In this document: piece by piece, positions 43,980 to 56,300 of the stretch | Position numbering within the stretch: position 1 is the first letter of the stretch | Layout: each line of letters opens with the position of its first letter | Program-made: the position numbers and the translations under genes | Source of the DNA: Sisyra terminalis | Lineage: Eukaryota > Arthropoda > Insecta > Neuroptera > Sisyridae | Reading direction: 5' to 3' | Length of the DNA: 64,000 nt | NCBI GenBank assembly: GCA_958496175.1 | Contig: OY292279.1 | Coordinates: forward strand, 17,732,001-17,796,000 | Notes under the pieces: generated by a model | Database searches by the model: none | What the model was told of the DNA's origin: nothing | The model's input: only the letters and a program-made list of their open reading frames with translations

Positions 43980-46742
43980 TTATACCCAAACACGAACATT
44001 ATTATCCCAACTGCAACTAGCTAGAGCCATGCCGGACGGAGCCATTGCGATGGAAGTGATGCGATTTTCGTGGCCTTGCAAAGTTCCATTATGGTTCCCT
44101 TTAAGAGTGTCCCAAATGTGAACGTTATTATCATCAGAACCGCAAAATTGATATCGGCCACTGAATGACAATGCACACGAAGTAAATCCGGCAGTTTTAC
44201 TTGGTGATTCGTACTTGGCCAATTGTTGATCGGAACGAATGTCGTAAAGCCGAGCTGACTTGTCTTCAGAACCGGTTGCAAAGGCTTGACCGCTTGGATG
44301 AAACTGAAACACAAAAAAGCATTAACGGGAAAAGTAATTGAAATGATTCGATTGCGAAATATTTACACAAACTGAATTCACGTCGGATTCGTGACCGAAA
44401 AATGTTTGCTTTGAGGTTTCTTCGCGAAGATCCCATAGTTTGCATGTTTTATCAACGCTTCCGGTTACGTAGGAGTTTCCATCAGGACCTAGACTGATCG
44501 AAACCACATCCCCAGCATGAGCCTCAAAATCAGTAGTCTTTCGTCCTGATTCTAGATCCCACATACATCTGTAAGTAAATTGTTAGTAGAAAAACTGTAA
44601 TACTTGTATAATTTCAAAAGAAATGGATTATTGTAGAACAGTGATTCTTAACCTGGGTTCGATCGAACCCCAGAAGTTTGGTGAGTCAGTCTCGCGGATT
44701 CGGTGGAAGTCAAAATACACCTTCGACTCATATGAACTATGCATAAATATATATCTTTATTTTGAATTTGAAGAAAGCATATTTTATTTTCCCAATTAAG
44801 AAGGGTTCGGTTAATGCGTATTTTAAACTGATGAGGTTCTATACAACCTCAGTATATTACGATTCAGATTTAACAGAATCATAAAATAACATGTATAAAT
44901 GTATAATAAACTACCGGGTGCTAAATTATATCTTTTTTTCGATATATGGGGTGGAATATAATCGGATATCAGTCAGTCATACCGAGATTTTATTGTATTA
45001 CCCGTAAAATCTTAGCTAATTATATCAACTTCGGTTTGTATATTTCGTCGGTTATATTTTTTCTATTTTTTTATAATATATATTTTTTCAGAATTTTTGA
45101 TAAGTTCAATTAATTTTGGTAAACCTTCAATCAAGGTCTCGGCGTTAAAATTTTAATTGAACATATCCGTTAGCTCAAACAACATTATTTCTGATTTTCC
45201 AACAATGTTTTCCTCTGTTTTCCGGCTATTGAAAAATATTTAATAATTCTTGTTTGTACTATCAAATTGCTTGGGATAAGCTCTAAATTTTGATATGTCC
45301 CTTGATACATAAGTTTTTCGAAAAAGAAACACTTGTTTTCCAAATTTTTCAGCTAATATTTTCCTAAAATCATCTTTCAAATGTAAATTTTTATTCAAAT
45401 TGCTCTGCAATATTATTTTAATAGAAATTGGGTATGATCAATTAAGGCTTACTAATTGCATACCTTCAAATATTCATTTTCCGAACAATTTTGAGTTTTC
45501 CGGGAAATTCAACCCGATTTGTGGAAATACACAATCATGCTAGATCATTTTGTGTTTGGTCCTTTTTTTCGGTTTAATGGATGTAATAAAGTATCAGTCG
45601 AACCAAACGAACTTTTTTTGTATTTTTCCCGGAATCCTATGATAGTCATGAAAGTTTAGGAAAAATTTAGTTAGGAAATTTAAAAAACAAATGACTGAAT
45701 GTAGTAATCGACAGTAATGATAAAATTTCGCTATTTGTACAAATAATTTTCCACGTTTTTCTGGGAGTGGGAAAATACTAAAATAGTTTCAAGTTACTGT
45801 TAGCAAACCCTTGGCCTTAACATTTTTCTACCCAAAAGAAAACTCTATTTTTCCACCCTTAGACGATTTAATTTTTCCAATTTAAATGAGACCAACTTCT
45901 TTAGAAGAATTCTCAATTGTGCTTTTGTATACAAAAAGCTAAGGAAAAAAATATCTGGAATATTTTAGTGCTTTTATAAATGCAAATCAACAATAAAATG
46001 AAATAATATTGGCAATAAATAAGGCAAACAAAATGAAAATTAATAATTTTTCTTACATTTTCATATCTCCTGATCCTGTTATGATTTTTTTGTCATCCAA
46101 AAAGCGGCAAGAGCTTAAAAATCCTTCATAACCAGCCAATTCCCGAACCAGTTTTGCTGCTCCTGTAGTGGCGTCCCGATTGTTGACGTCGTAAACGGTA
46201 CACATATTATCCATACCTCCGCAAGCTAAATTTTTCTTTCAGATCTTTTGTATCAAAATAATTGTTTTGGACTTACCGACAAAATTTCCGGATGGAGCAA
46301 ATGCCACACTCATTACCCAAGACGAACGCAATGGGATTACTTGTACCTTATTTCCAGTCCAGGTGTCCCAAATAATAAGTTTGCCATCCAAAGATCCAGT
46401 GACGCAGTGACTAAATAGACAAGATAAGTTTTACAAAATTGTATTTTTATTGAACAACTTACCGACTATCTCCGCTAAAATGTACTGAGTTTACTTTATT
46501 GATATGTCCTTTTAGGAATTTCTTGGTTGAAAGCCGAACCTTGGGTGCATCTCCCAAAGATCCACAAGCACTATCAATTGTTACATCAGCTTGCTTCTTT
46601 TGATCTTCCTAAGAAATTTTCAAGAAAATGTATAAGGTAATAATTGAAACAATAAGGCAAGGATATATACTCGAATTTTTTTATAAATCGCTTCGAGCTC
46701 CGCTCGTAGTTTGGCTGTTTCAGGATCGTCTTTTGGCGCCAT
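43980..46742 (-). CDS. Gbeta76C: G-protein beta subunit, Gbeta76C (visual) type
   Basis: Six exons in phase: 46742-46671, 46608-46463, 46410-46277, 46225-46057, 44568-44367 and 44303-43980 (348 residues; the Drosophila protein is 346). An N-terminal helix ([20 protein letters not shown]) is the coiled coil that pairs with a gamma subunit. Seven WD40 blades follow: [23 protein letters not shown] (encoded as I at the splice), CKLWDLR, ARLYDIR, VHIWDT and the closing VRVWV. Sequence is closer to the eye-specific Gbeta76C than to the ubiquitous Gbeta13F: note [29 protein letters not shown] and [14 protein letters not shown]. In Drosophila that subunit works with the Gq alpha of phototransduction. 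A 1.5-kb intron carries a hAT-type MITE. A TTTATT near 43864 is a possible poly-A signal in inverse. Confidence 0.93.
44641..44880. mobile_element. hAT MITE remnant in a Gbeta intron
   Basis: Left end CAGTGATTCTTAACCTGGGT is a typical hAT terminus. It is followed by GTTCGATCGAACCCCAGAAG and, about 170 bp on, AATTAAGAAGGGTTCGGTTA, as in the middle of such elements. The right terminus is eroded, and no target duplication could be fixed. Confidence 0.6.
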
Positions 46743-47844
46743 TGTTACCGTTTGCACAATAAAATAGGGGTTGTATTTTTTTTATAATTTATAATGTTGT
46801 CGAAGCAAGAATTTGTTACTAACTGTTTGGCGTTGGAACGAAACGTATTAGTGATGAAAATATGTTCGATTTGAAGCCATTTCAGTGTTCAGTTCCGATA
46901 TGGTATGTAAGAATTTAAGCCAATTATATTAATTTAATAAAAAAGCATACAATAATCAGATAAAATATAGGCCAACAGTCTGGGAATCGAGGCAATTTTC
47001 ATTTTCTTCAATGTTGAACAAAACAATGATTTTTTTAAGACTAAAGATTTTTTTCTGTGCCAAATGAAGCGTTGCAATTCACTCAAAGGAAAGATCATAA
47101 ATAGATCGTTTAGTATTGGAGAGTTGAAAAGTGATTATAAATTTTGCGGTTGAAAAACGGAAAGTAAAAGTATAGCTTTTTTTTCATGGAGATATTAAAG
47201 AAATTGGATGATTACATCGATAATACATTAAATAAATCGAAGAGGATGAAATTGTCTTGGGGATATAAAGTAGTTTTATGTTACATATCCTTTAAATTAC
47301 TAATTAATTTTATTATATTACATCATTCTGTTTATAATTTATTTTTCATTTAAAATTAATATCAATCAATAAAGATAACTCGTGTTATTTTTTCAAGCTT
47401 AAATTCTTTTGTTGTCAAGTCGTTCATATAAATCCAAGATTATTTTTTTATTTCATAGTTCAGTCCTAGAAAATTCACCCAAAATGGTAGAAAAACATGG
47501 AGCCCTTGATTTTCCTGAAAATTTGACAATATTTTCCTAAAAACTCAAACTACAATACAATTTTTGGGGTCGATGGCACCCTGTTAAAAAAAGCATTTAG
47601 AACAGTGTTTCATAATCTTTTAAGTGAGCCTTTGAATTTGAAAATAGGTCTACGCACCCCATTGAAAAATGTGATTAGTTTTTTATTTTAGTTTAGGAAA
47701 ATACATTTTTTGCAAAATTTACTATCAACAATTATTTTCCTGCACCACCAAACATACCTTCCCACACCTGCGGGCACTCCAGTTTTAGAAACTTGATTTA
47801 GAAGCATTTAAAAATCCGCTATTTCATTTCCGCTATTTCAAAGT

Positions 47845-47960
47845 GATAGGGGAAAGGCATTTTAATATTCAAAAACCCATTAGAAGTCGTTTAAAGTTAT
47901 TTAAGGGATTTTAATTGTAATCATTTCAAAGTACCTCTAAATGTCTTTTTTAAAAGGAAC
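47845..47960. repeat. GGCATTT-family MITE copy
   Basis: AAAGGCATTTTAATATTCAA, CATTAGAAGTCGTTTAAAG, ATTGTAATCATTTCAAAG and AAATGTCTTTTTTAA appear in family order. Confidence 0.65.
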
Positions 47961-48734
47961 CGATTCCAATATCATATAGGAATCATTGTAATGGACAGTT
48001 TCTGTATATCTGTACGAATCCATATAAAACATAGAGTTTAAAAAAATATTAAAACGCTATTGTTTAAGTTGCGTCTAAAATTTGATGTAAATTCTCAATA
48101 ATTATGAAGAATAAAAACAAGAGTAACCATTACTATTGGTCCTATAATATGAAAGAAAAGCTAGGACTAGCATTGGTGATTTTGAACAAAGAAATTAAGG
48201 CCAAAAAAACTTCTTCTTAAATCAGTTTTGAATTTAACTTAACTTTTACGGCTGTAATCTTATCTTCATTTTATTTTATATAGAAATCTTTGCCCTAAAA
48301 AGATAATGATAAAAAGAAGTTATGGGGAATCATACAGATTTACTTTTCCCCATTTTATATGTCATATATTATTACTGTTCATGTTTCTTTCAATACATTA
48401 AATCCAAAAAATTAATGCCTCTTAATTTTAATGACTTCAATGAAAAGTATCCTCAACAATTAAACCAAATATAAGCAATAATAGAAATTCTTAAATCTCA
48501 TAATCTTATAGAGAAACCACATCATCCAAAGCAGAAATAAAAAACATTTCAACCTAGTTGATTATCGTAAGGTCAAAGACTAAAGTGTATTTATAGACAC
48601 CCTTCAAATTTATTATGAAAACAGTTAACGAAAATGAAAAAAAGACAAAACTTCTGATAGTACAATCTCCCGCCATCTTTTCCATGACAAATAACTCCTG
48701 CGGTTTCGTACAATTTCGTCAATTTTTATTTGTC

Positions 48735-49490
48735 TTTCCTTGGTTTCGCCTGATCCTTGACCGAAACCGAAGGCGATTTTTTGACCGAAGCCGACATTCA
48801 GGTTGAATCCTAACTATAATTTACATATATTTCGTTGTTATCATATAGAAATCAACCCTAAAGTACCTACTTCTTCCTAAACCACATACAAGAGTTTCGG
48901 TTTCAGCTGTCGTCAAGCCGAAACTACGACCGAAACCGAATCTGGTTTCGTGAGATGAAAATCTTGAGAAATTATTGTTTCTCACTAATAATATTAGATT
49001 CTTCAATAATGAAAACTGATAATTATCAGTTCATTAAAATTATTTTTAATATTTTTTTTAATTCGATAGAAATCTGATCAAAGCTTAGAAGAAATTTTTA
49101 TGCTTATAAGATGTAAGAAATACTCCTTTCTGTTTTGTGTGCCTAAACGTATTAGGTAAAAGTTATTTTGTAACCTTTTTCTTATTTTATATTATTCGTA
49201 ACTAATATTTAAAAGAAATATTAGGTTCATTTCTTTCAAATTAACCCCTTATTTCAGCACAAATAATTTATTTGAAATAAGAAATGTCTTATAAATGATT
49301 AGCTCAAATATTAAAGTCGAAATTATTCATAAATACTTATAGGATTTAAAAGTAAAAACTACTTAATTATGATTAACGTTTTTTTTCGAGGAAAACATGA
49401 TCTTTATGGAAGTATCGGTTTCGGCCACAATTGGTACTAATGCCGAAATTCGGTTTCGGTCGTGAAAACAACTTTTGGTTGGACACTACT
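48735..49490 (-). mobile_element. hAT-like element copy (9237 family)
   Basis: Inverse of the 9237-9898 element: AGTTTCGGTTTCAGCTGTCG, CAAGCCGAAACTACGACC, then after the AT-rich middle ATTCGGTTTCGGTCGTGAAA and GGTTGGACACTAC. About 90 bp near 48800-48890 do not match, so the left end may carry an insertion. Confidence 0.68.
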
Positions 49491-49753
49491 GTTTTACTAT
49501 CCTACTGATAACTATTCTTCGTACAAATAAATTGGCTATAATTGTAATCCAATCTTTTTCAACTATTTTTACCATAAAAAAACTTTAATCTCTCTTCATT
49601 GAATCGAAGAAAGTGCTGATTTCCAATTGAACGCATCAATGGTTACAGGTATAAACTTCCAAACTACTAACAATTGAAACTTTTAGTTCCACTTTTGATT
49701 CAATATTAATCAATCGATTTTACATTAATGCTCGTAAAATATTCTGCACAATA

Positions 49754-50097
49754 ATGCCAGAATTTAAAGAAGCACCGTTTCAGTATTTGATTGTTGTGAT
49801 ATTATTTTTCATGAGTATTAATTCAGGTATTTGAATTACCAACAATTGGGAATCGATTTTTGAGCAACTTTTTTTTAGAGTCTACGGCTGAATTAAATGG
49901 ATATGGCTATTGTAAAATTGACGATATATGCAAAGGCGATGAAATACATGGATTTAACATAAGTAAGTCTATTTTTAAATTTAAAAAAAAATGCACGCCT
50001 TTTCTTCTGCATTGTTGTTTTTCATTTTTTTGTTCTTGTTTAACATTTGTTTAAGAACATCTTATATCCTTATTGTATAGTTAAAGATGCCTTTTAA
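49754..50097 (+). CDS. Possible small secreted peptide gene, or alternative 5' exons of PLOD
   Basis: Exon 49754-49826 encodes a hydrophobic leader (FQYLIVVILFFMSINS). Exon 49879-49962 adds GYGYCKIDDICKGDEIHGFN. A third short exon from 50081 could end the frame at 50097, giving about 57 residues with two cysteines. The donor at 49962 is in the same phase as the PLOD acceptor at 50862, so these could instead be alternative first exons of PLOD. No known family. No expression evidence. Confidence 0.35.
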
Positions 50098-50373
50098 GCT
50101 TTTTAATGTACATTGAAGTTAAGTATTGGAACCTGATTGCACTGCCATCTGGGTAATGGTCATTCCATTTATAAAATGACGTACGATTTTTTTGTATTCA
50201 GTCTTCTGCCTCTCCTATACCCTAGCGTATTCACTTGTTTCAGTTGCTTTTCATCATTTGATTGTAAGGCGCGTACATGAAAATATGTGTTTTTTAATTG
50301 TTATAAATTAGTTTTAAGTTAAACTAAATTAAATTTTTATAATTCCATTCGGTGTAACTATCAAGAAATAGTC

Positions 50374-53300
50374 ATGTGCCATATTTTATACTTTTTATTC
50401 ATATCTTTTTATGTTTTAACAAGCGTTCAAAGTGAAGACATACATGGTAATATACTTTTTTTTTTACTTTTTCAAGATAATTTTTCTGTATAATATTGCT
50501 AAGTTTGCTATTTTTTAGTTTAGGTCATCAATGTTATCTTTTTCATATGAAAAAATGTTAAACAGTAGCACGGAAGCTGTAGGAGTTATAATCTTTTATC
50601 TTGTGGGTCGTTCAACTAATCACGTCCTCTTATTGTTTTTATACTCTTTTTGGAATGATGCTAAAGTATTTAATTTGTTCATTTTAATAGCAGATGTTGT
50701 ATTACATCATAATGAATTGATTTGATTTAATTGAAGATGAAAGAAATATAATTTAAAAGCAATATAAACACTAAGAACACTAACGTTGATAAATTAAATG
50801 ATGCCAAAGGTTGCCGGTTCAAATCGCAATCAGTAATATTTTTTTAATTTTTTTTTTTTAGATTTGGACCATGTTTTAGTGGTGACTGTAGCTTCAGAAC
50901 GTACTGATGGATTTGAACGGTATTTACGTTCGGCGAAACTATTTGAAATTAAGCCCCAAGTCTTAGGGTTGGATGAGCCATGGTTGGGTGGCGATGTCGC
51001 TGTATCTCTTGGTGGTGGTTACAAGATTAATCTGCTGAAAACCTACCTCGAACCTTACAAAGATGACCCTGAAAAAATCATTATCTTCACCGACAGCTAC
51101 GACGTAGTTTTCCTCGAGAATCTCACCGAAATCGTTAGCCGTTTCGAAAAATTCGACGCCAAAGTCCTCTTCTCCGCCGAAAGCTCTTGTTGGCCATTGA
51201 AATCCCTTATCGATCAATATCCTGAACTTAGCGAAACTCAAGGCAAACGATTCTTAAACTCTGGTGGCTTCATCGGTTATGTCCAAAACATTTATGAAAT
51301 AATAACTTTACGAAATATTGAGAATGAAGATGACGACCAATTATACTACACCAAAGCTTATTTGGATCAAGAACTACGTGAAAAACACCAAATCAGATTG
51401 GATCACTTAAGTGAAATCTTCCAAAACTTAAACGGGGTCGTAAGCGAAGTGCAATTGAAATTCGATGAGGAAATCAAACTTGAAAATATTGTATATAATA
51501 CGCAACCGGCAATTTTACATGGAAATGGAGCCAGTAAACTTGTTTTAAATGGTCTTGGAAACTATATTCCGAAAACGTGGAGCTCCGAAACTGGATGTAT
51601 TGCTTGCAAAGAAAACACCATTGATTTATCTAAAATTGCTGTAAATTTTCCGTTCATAGTCATTAGCCATTTGCTAAACAATTTTGTTTTGTAGGACGAA
51701 GACATTCCGGTAGTGGTAATTGGCATTTTTATCGAACAAGCAACCCCATTTTTGGAAGAGTTTTTCGATAAAATCTACGAACTAAACTATCCGAAGAATA
51801 AATTACATCTTTTCATTCACAATACTGTAAATTATCACGAGGATTTAGTTGGCGAATTTATTGAGACAAAAGGAAAAGAATATGCTAGCATAAAAACTAT
51901 AAATGCTGAAGATGAATTTAAACAAGTTGAAGCTCGAAATTTGGCTTTGTTAGTATGCAATATTGAAAAAAAAGGGAATCCAAATTATTTTTTATTTTAT
52001 TTTTTTCAGGGATCACTGTTTGAAGAAAAAGTGTGACTATTACTTTAATATAGATTCGGAGGCTCATTTAGATAATACGTTTACATTGAAATTGCTAATT
52101 GAACAAAACCGGTAATTGTTAAAATATGTTTTAAGTACATTGAAGATATTAATAAAAAAAAATATTTTAGAAATTTTGTTGCACCCATGTTAGCAAGGCC
52201 AGGCAAAAGTTGGAGTAACTTTTGGGGAGCTCTTGGTGCGGATGGATTTTATGCTCGTTCGTCCGATTACATGGCAATTGTGAACGAAGATCGTCGGTTT
52301 GTATTAGTTTTATTACTCATTCTTTTGTGGAAATAGTTGTAAGTTTTTTTTCCTAATTGTTTGTTGTCACATTATAACTGCTAAATCTTTAGGGACTCTA
52401 GGGCTAATAAAAATTCGTAAAGTTTATTCATTATACGACTCGTACCAACTCGTACTAAGCAGTTTTAATTTGATCACATTATCCACTTGGAAAGTAGACA
52501 GCAACGCCGATTAACTGGAACTAAATGAGGACGGTATAATCATATAACCAGAAAAGAGAAACTTATATGAAACTTCAATTCTGTGTTAATATAAAAAAAG
52601 TTTTGGGTTACCTGTCAGTAAATCTCAGAGCTTCTGTTAGCCGACCACTGTAACAGAAGCTCTATGATTTACCGATAGATTACCCCAAACTTTTTCTGCA
52701 TTTATAACACAGAACTGAAATTCTATATAAGTTTCTCTTTTCTGCGTATAATATTGCATTGTAACGAAAAAATAATTTTCTCAAAAAATATTTATCACCT
52801 ACTTTTATAATTTGAATCTCTTTTCAACGATATTCAACTAAAAAGTAGTTGAAAATTTATTATTTTTTCGTGCTAGTGATCATTTTCCTGAAGAAATAAC
52901 AAACTCACAAGTTGCCAACTACCAGGTTATAGTTTGTAACTTTTGCTTTATCTTATACACAAGTTATGCATTAGTATCTTATGCATTGGTATACTTTAGA
53001 CCAGTACAATCTGGCAATATTTCATTCTTCATATTGTATTTTTCCTTTAATTCACAAATCAATCGATAAATTCACTATAGACGGTTCATTATCAGACAAT
53101 TCATTATTGCTAAAGTCATTAGTTGATTCATGAATCGAATTAAAAATAAAGTAGAATATGAGACGTTGCCAGATTATACAGGCCTAAAGTATACCTATGT
53201 CCTTATTTTTTCGGTTTATTACATCGGACAATTTTTATCTATATTTTCTTTATTTTTGTCCGAAATATTCTTAACTAAATAATAACAAAACATATTTTTC

Positions 53301-56300
53301 AATGGTAATTAGTGCTACTTTTGCTGCTAATTTTTTTTATAAAAACCAAAAGCAAATTGAGCGAAAAATCCAAAAACTTTTTTTAATTTTGAGTATCATT
53401 ATCTTTATAAATAATCATTAGTCATTACCTTCAAATGCATTTAACTTATAATGCTTGTAATCCATGTTAAATTTGCCATTAATCAAGCCAGCGCCCCTAG
53501 TGGTTGGAAGTTACAACTCTTCAAATATAGTCTTAATATAAATAATAACCATTTTCCATAATAGATAATAAAATTCAGATCTCAGCTTTTATTTTTTTAA
53601 ATAAAAACTTAATTTAAATAATATAATAATAATAATATGAAAAATTCAAAATACCATAAAACTAAAAAGTATGAATCATTAATATTGAAAATAGTTCTTA
53701 CTTACTCAAATATAAAGAGGGTATTGTAAAATAGATTTAGGTTCATGTCCCTTTTAGGTTGGTCAAAATCTGGCAACGTGGCATTTTCACTTTGTTTTTA
53801 ATTTAATTCACGATTAAATTATTTCATGAGTGAAGCAAGCATAGGGTGTAGCATAGTAAAAGAAAGTGGTAGAATATAATTCATTAAAAAATGTCATTAA
53901 TGAATTTTTAAGTGACCAAATAAGGTAACAATTTTATTCCAGAAGCACTATTGTTCCATTGCATGAAATATATTCTATTAATGCATGCTGAAATAAATCA
54001 TTATTTTTAAAAAGTTATAACATCCAAAAACTCCAAAGAGCTTTTACTTTTGGGCCATTCTTTGTGTTTCTAGTACAGTTATATCGTCTATTGTGAAAAA
54101 AAATAAACTTCTATTTTTAGTGTTAAATAATTTTAATAATTTCTAATAATCAATTAGGGTTTTTGCAAAACAATTGCTTCGCAATATTCAGTTATTGCAG
54201 TTATAGCAGTTACGATGTAACCTAACCAACAATCAAAAAATTCTCATATATTTCGATTGCCACCCCATTTTTTTATAGCAGAAGAATCGATATATGAATC
54301 AATTTTTCAAGTATTGTCCAATTCATCTTTGCTTTTACTGCAATAGTTTAATATTGGAAACGAACCGTTTCTAATAAGTTTAACATTATTTAATTTTTAC
54401 ATAATTTGAAAAAAATATACGATTTAGTCGAAGGCAATACTGAAATCTGTTTTAAACGAGCGCCGATCTATCGAATACATATTATCCGCCGTACATTCAT
54501 AAATACCAGCATCCATTTGCGTAGCTGGATCAATTTCTAGTTTTGATTTCACCTTGTCTTTTCCAACGTTCCATTCATGAACCTAAAAATAGTTGTGGCT
54601 TTAATAATAAATTGCTAAAGCGATTCGACATTTCTTACGTGCAGATATAAATGCGAGAAGATCTCAGCTCCGTCTTTGAACCAGGTGATATGCGGTCGTG
54701 GAGTTCCTCGCGCCACACACAAAAACGCGATTTTATGCCCCAAAACGTATTCATAATCGAAATGGGACGCCATTAATATTTTCGCCCCCTGAAATTGTTC
54801 TGTTTTAGTCGTTAGTTAAGAAGCCGGATGAAGTCTTACATTGTTATTGTTGTAATACTGATCGGATTCTGGATCGCGATATTTACCGGTGATTGGCAAA
54901 CCGATTTGAATCTATAAGAAGTGAATTGTTGGTACGGAAAATGAGTTAATCGGATGGTTACCTTGGATTTGTTTCGACTACGACCACGACCTCGTCGTGC
55001 CGCCGCTGGATCGAAAACCACACTCAACAATAGTACAATTGTTACGATTAACGGTCCGGATATCTTCATAATAAGTCGATCACTTGAGCGATATTTTTGA
55101 GATGGTGGCAAAGAGAATATAAATATTGGAGACAATTACTCGAGTTGGCGAATAGGGAGCAAATAAATTCGATTTGATTTAGAACGCAAATCAGAACATA
55201 TCATTATCATATTGCTGCAATAAGTGTTGTCGTTCCCCTTTTTATGAACAAATTAAATTGATATCGTTTTCCTCTCGACAAGTTATTTATAAACTTTAAA
55301 CTTCTACGTAAATAATTTCAAAGTAGAAAACTTTATAACTTATTTTATTTTTATTTAATAGCAGTATAATTTACAGATCTCAATAAGTCATCATTACATA
55401 ATCGGTTCGAAAGCCTCGTCGATCTATTGCATATTGATTATCAGCGACGCACTCGTAAAATCCGACATCTTTTTGCGTGGTTGGATCAATTTCCATTTTT
55501 GATTTGATCGTGTCGTTTCCAATTGCCCATTCATGCACCTGAATTGACAAAAACGTTAAACTTTTGCATTTTTTATTTCCGATTAGTATCTTACTTGAAA
55601 GAATTTATGGGAGTACAACTCGATGCCGTCCTTAAACCAAGTGATTTCAGGACGTGGTAATCCCATTGCCATGCAAAAGAACGTAATTTTCCTTCCCAGC
55701 ATGTAGTCTAGCTCGAAATGAGACGACTTAACAATTTTGGCGCCCTGAAATTGAATGATTGGATCGAATGGGTTTTTAATAGATAGATGAGGTATTCTAC
55801 ACCCTCTAGTTGCATTACTCACATCTTTATGGTCGTAATAATTTACCGAAGCGGGATTTCGGTGTTGTATTATCATTGGCATGCGGGAATTGAAGATGCG
55901 ACCTCGACTGCCTGAAAGTGAAGAGAATTAAATTGCTTTTTGAATTGCTGGATCTCAGTATGAATTCGATAGATCACCGTAGTTGCCACGGCCACGCGAT
56001 AACACTCCGTCGCTGATCAAAACGATCAGAAGACAAATTTTCATCAAAGTCACTTTCATTTGGATTTTTTTTTCGATATTATCGCTCAGTTTGCTGAACT
56101 TGAATGTTTGTTGTACTTTGTTTATGTGCCATCGAATGGGATAGTCCCTTGTTTTTTTAAGTCGTAAATTAGTTAATGATTTTGATTTACGCCCCACTTT
56201 TCAATGCGAACGCTTTATTCATGTGTGTATTAATCAGGTTTTTTCATTTGTTCTCATTTCTTTTTGTATTGCTTTAGTGGTCTGTGGAATGTTCCGTACG

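Larger units (their letters stand above)
46743..49753. other. 3-kb intergenic region upstream of Gbeta
   Basis: The first ~150 bp probably include the Gbeta promoter. The rest is AT-rich, with a GGCATTT-family MITE (47845-47960, plus fragments near 47584-47610) and the hAT-like copy at 48735-49490. No gene seen. Confidence 0.5.
52297..54423. other. Left part of PLOD intron 5, transposon remnants
   Basis: Holds a decayed SINE (52378-52492), two foldback MITEs (52549-52744, 52978-53203) and a half copy of the latter family near 53745-53830. The rest is AT-rich with nothing recognised. Confidence 0.6.

Noticed and set aside
43980..44312. Second overlapping minus-strand frame (97 residues) over the last Gbeta exon
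   Set aside because: Out-of-frame shadow; the WD40 frame fits the splice phase and family.
50800..50845. B-box-like GGTTCAAATC suggesting a tRNA gene
   Set aside because: No A box at the right distance and no cloverleaf arms could be drawn; possibly a SINE or tRNA scrap.
50963..51241. 92-residue minus-strand frame
   Set aside because: Antisense shadow of PLOD exon 2.
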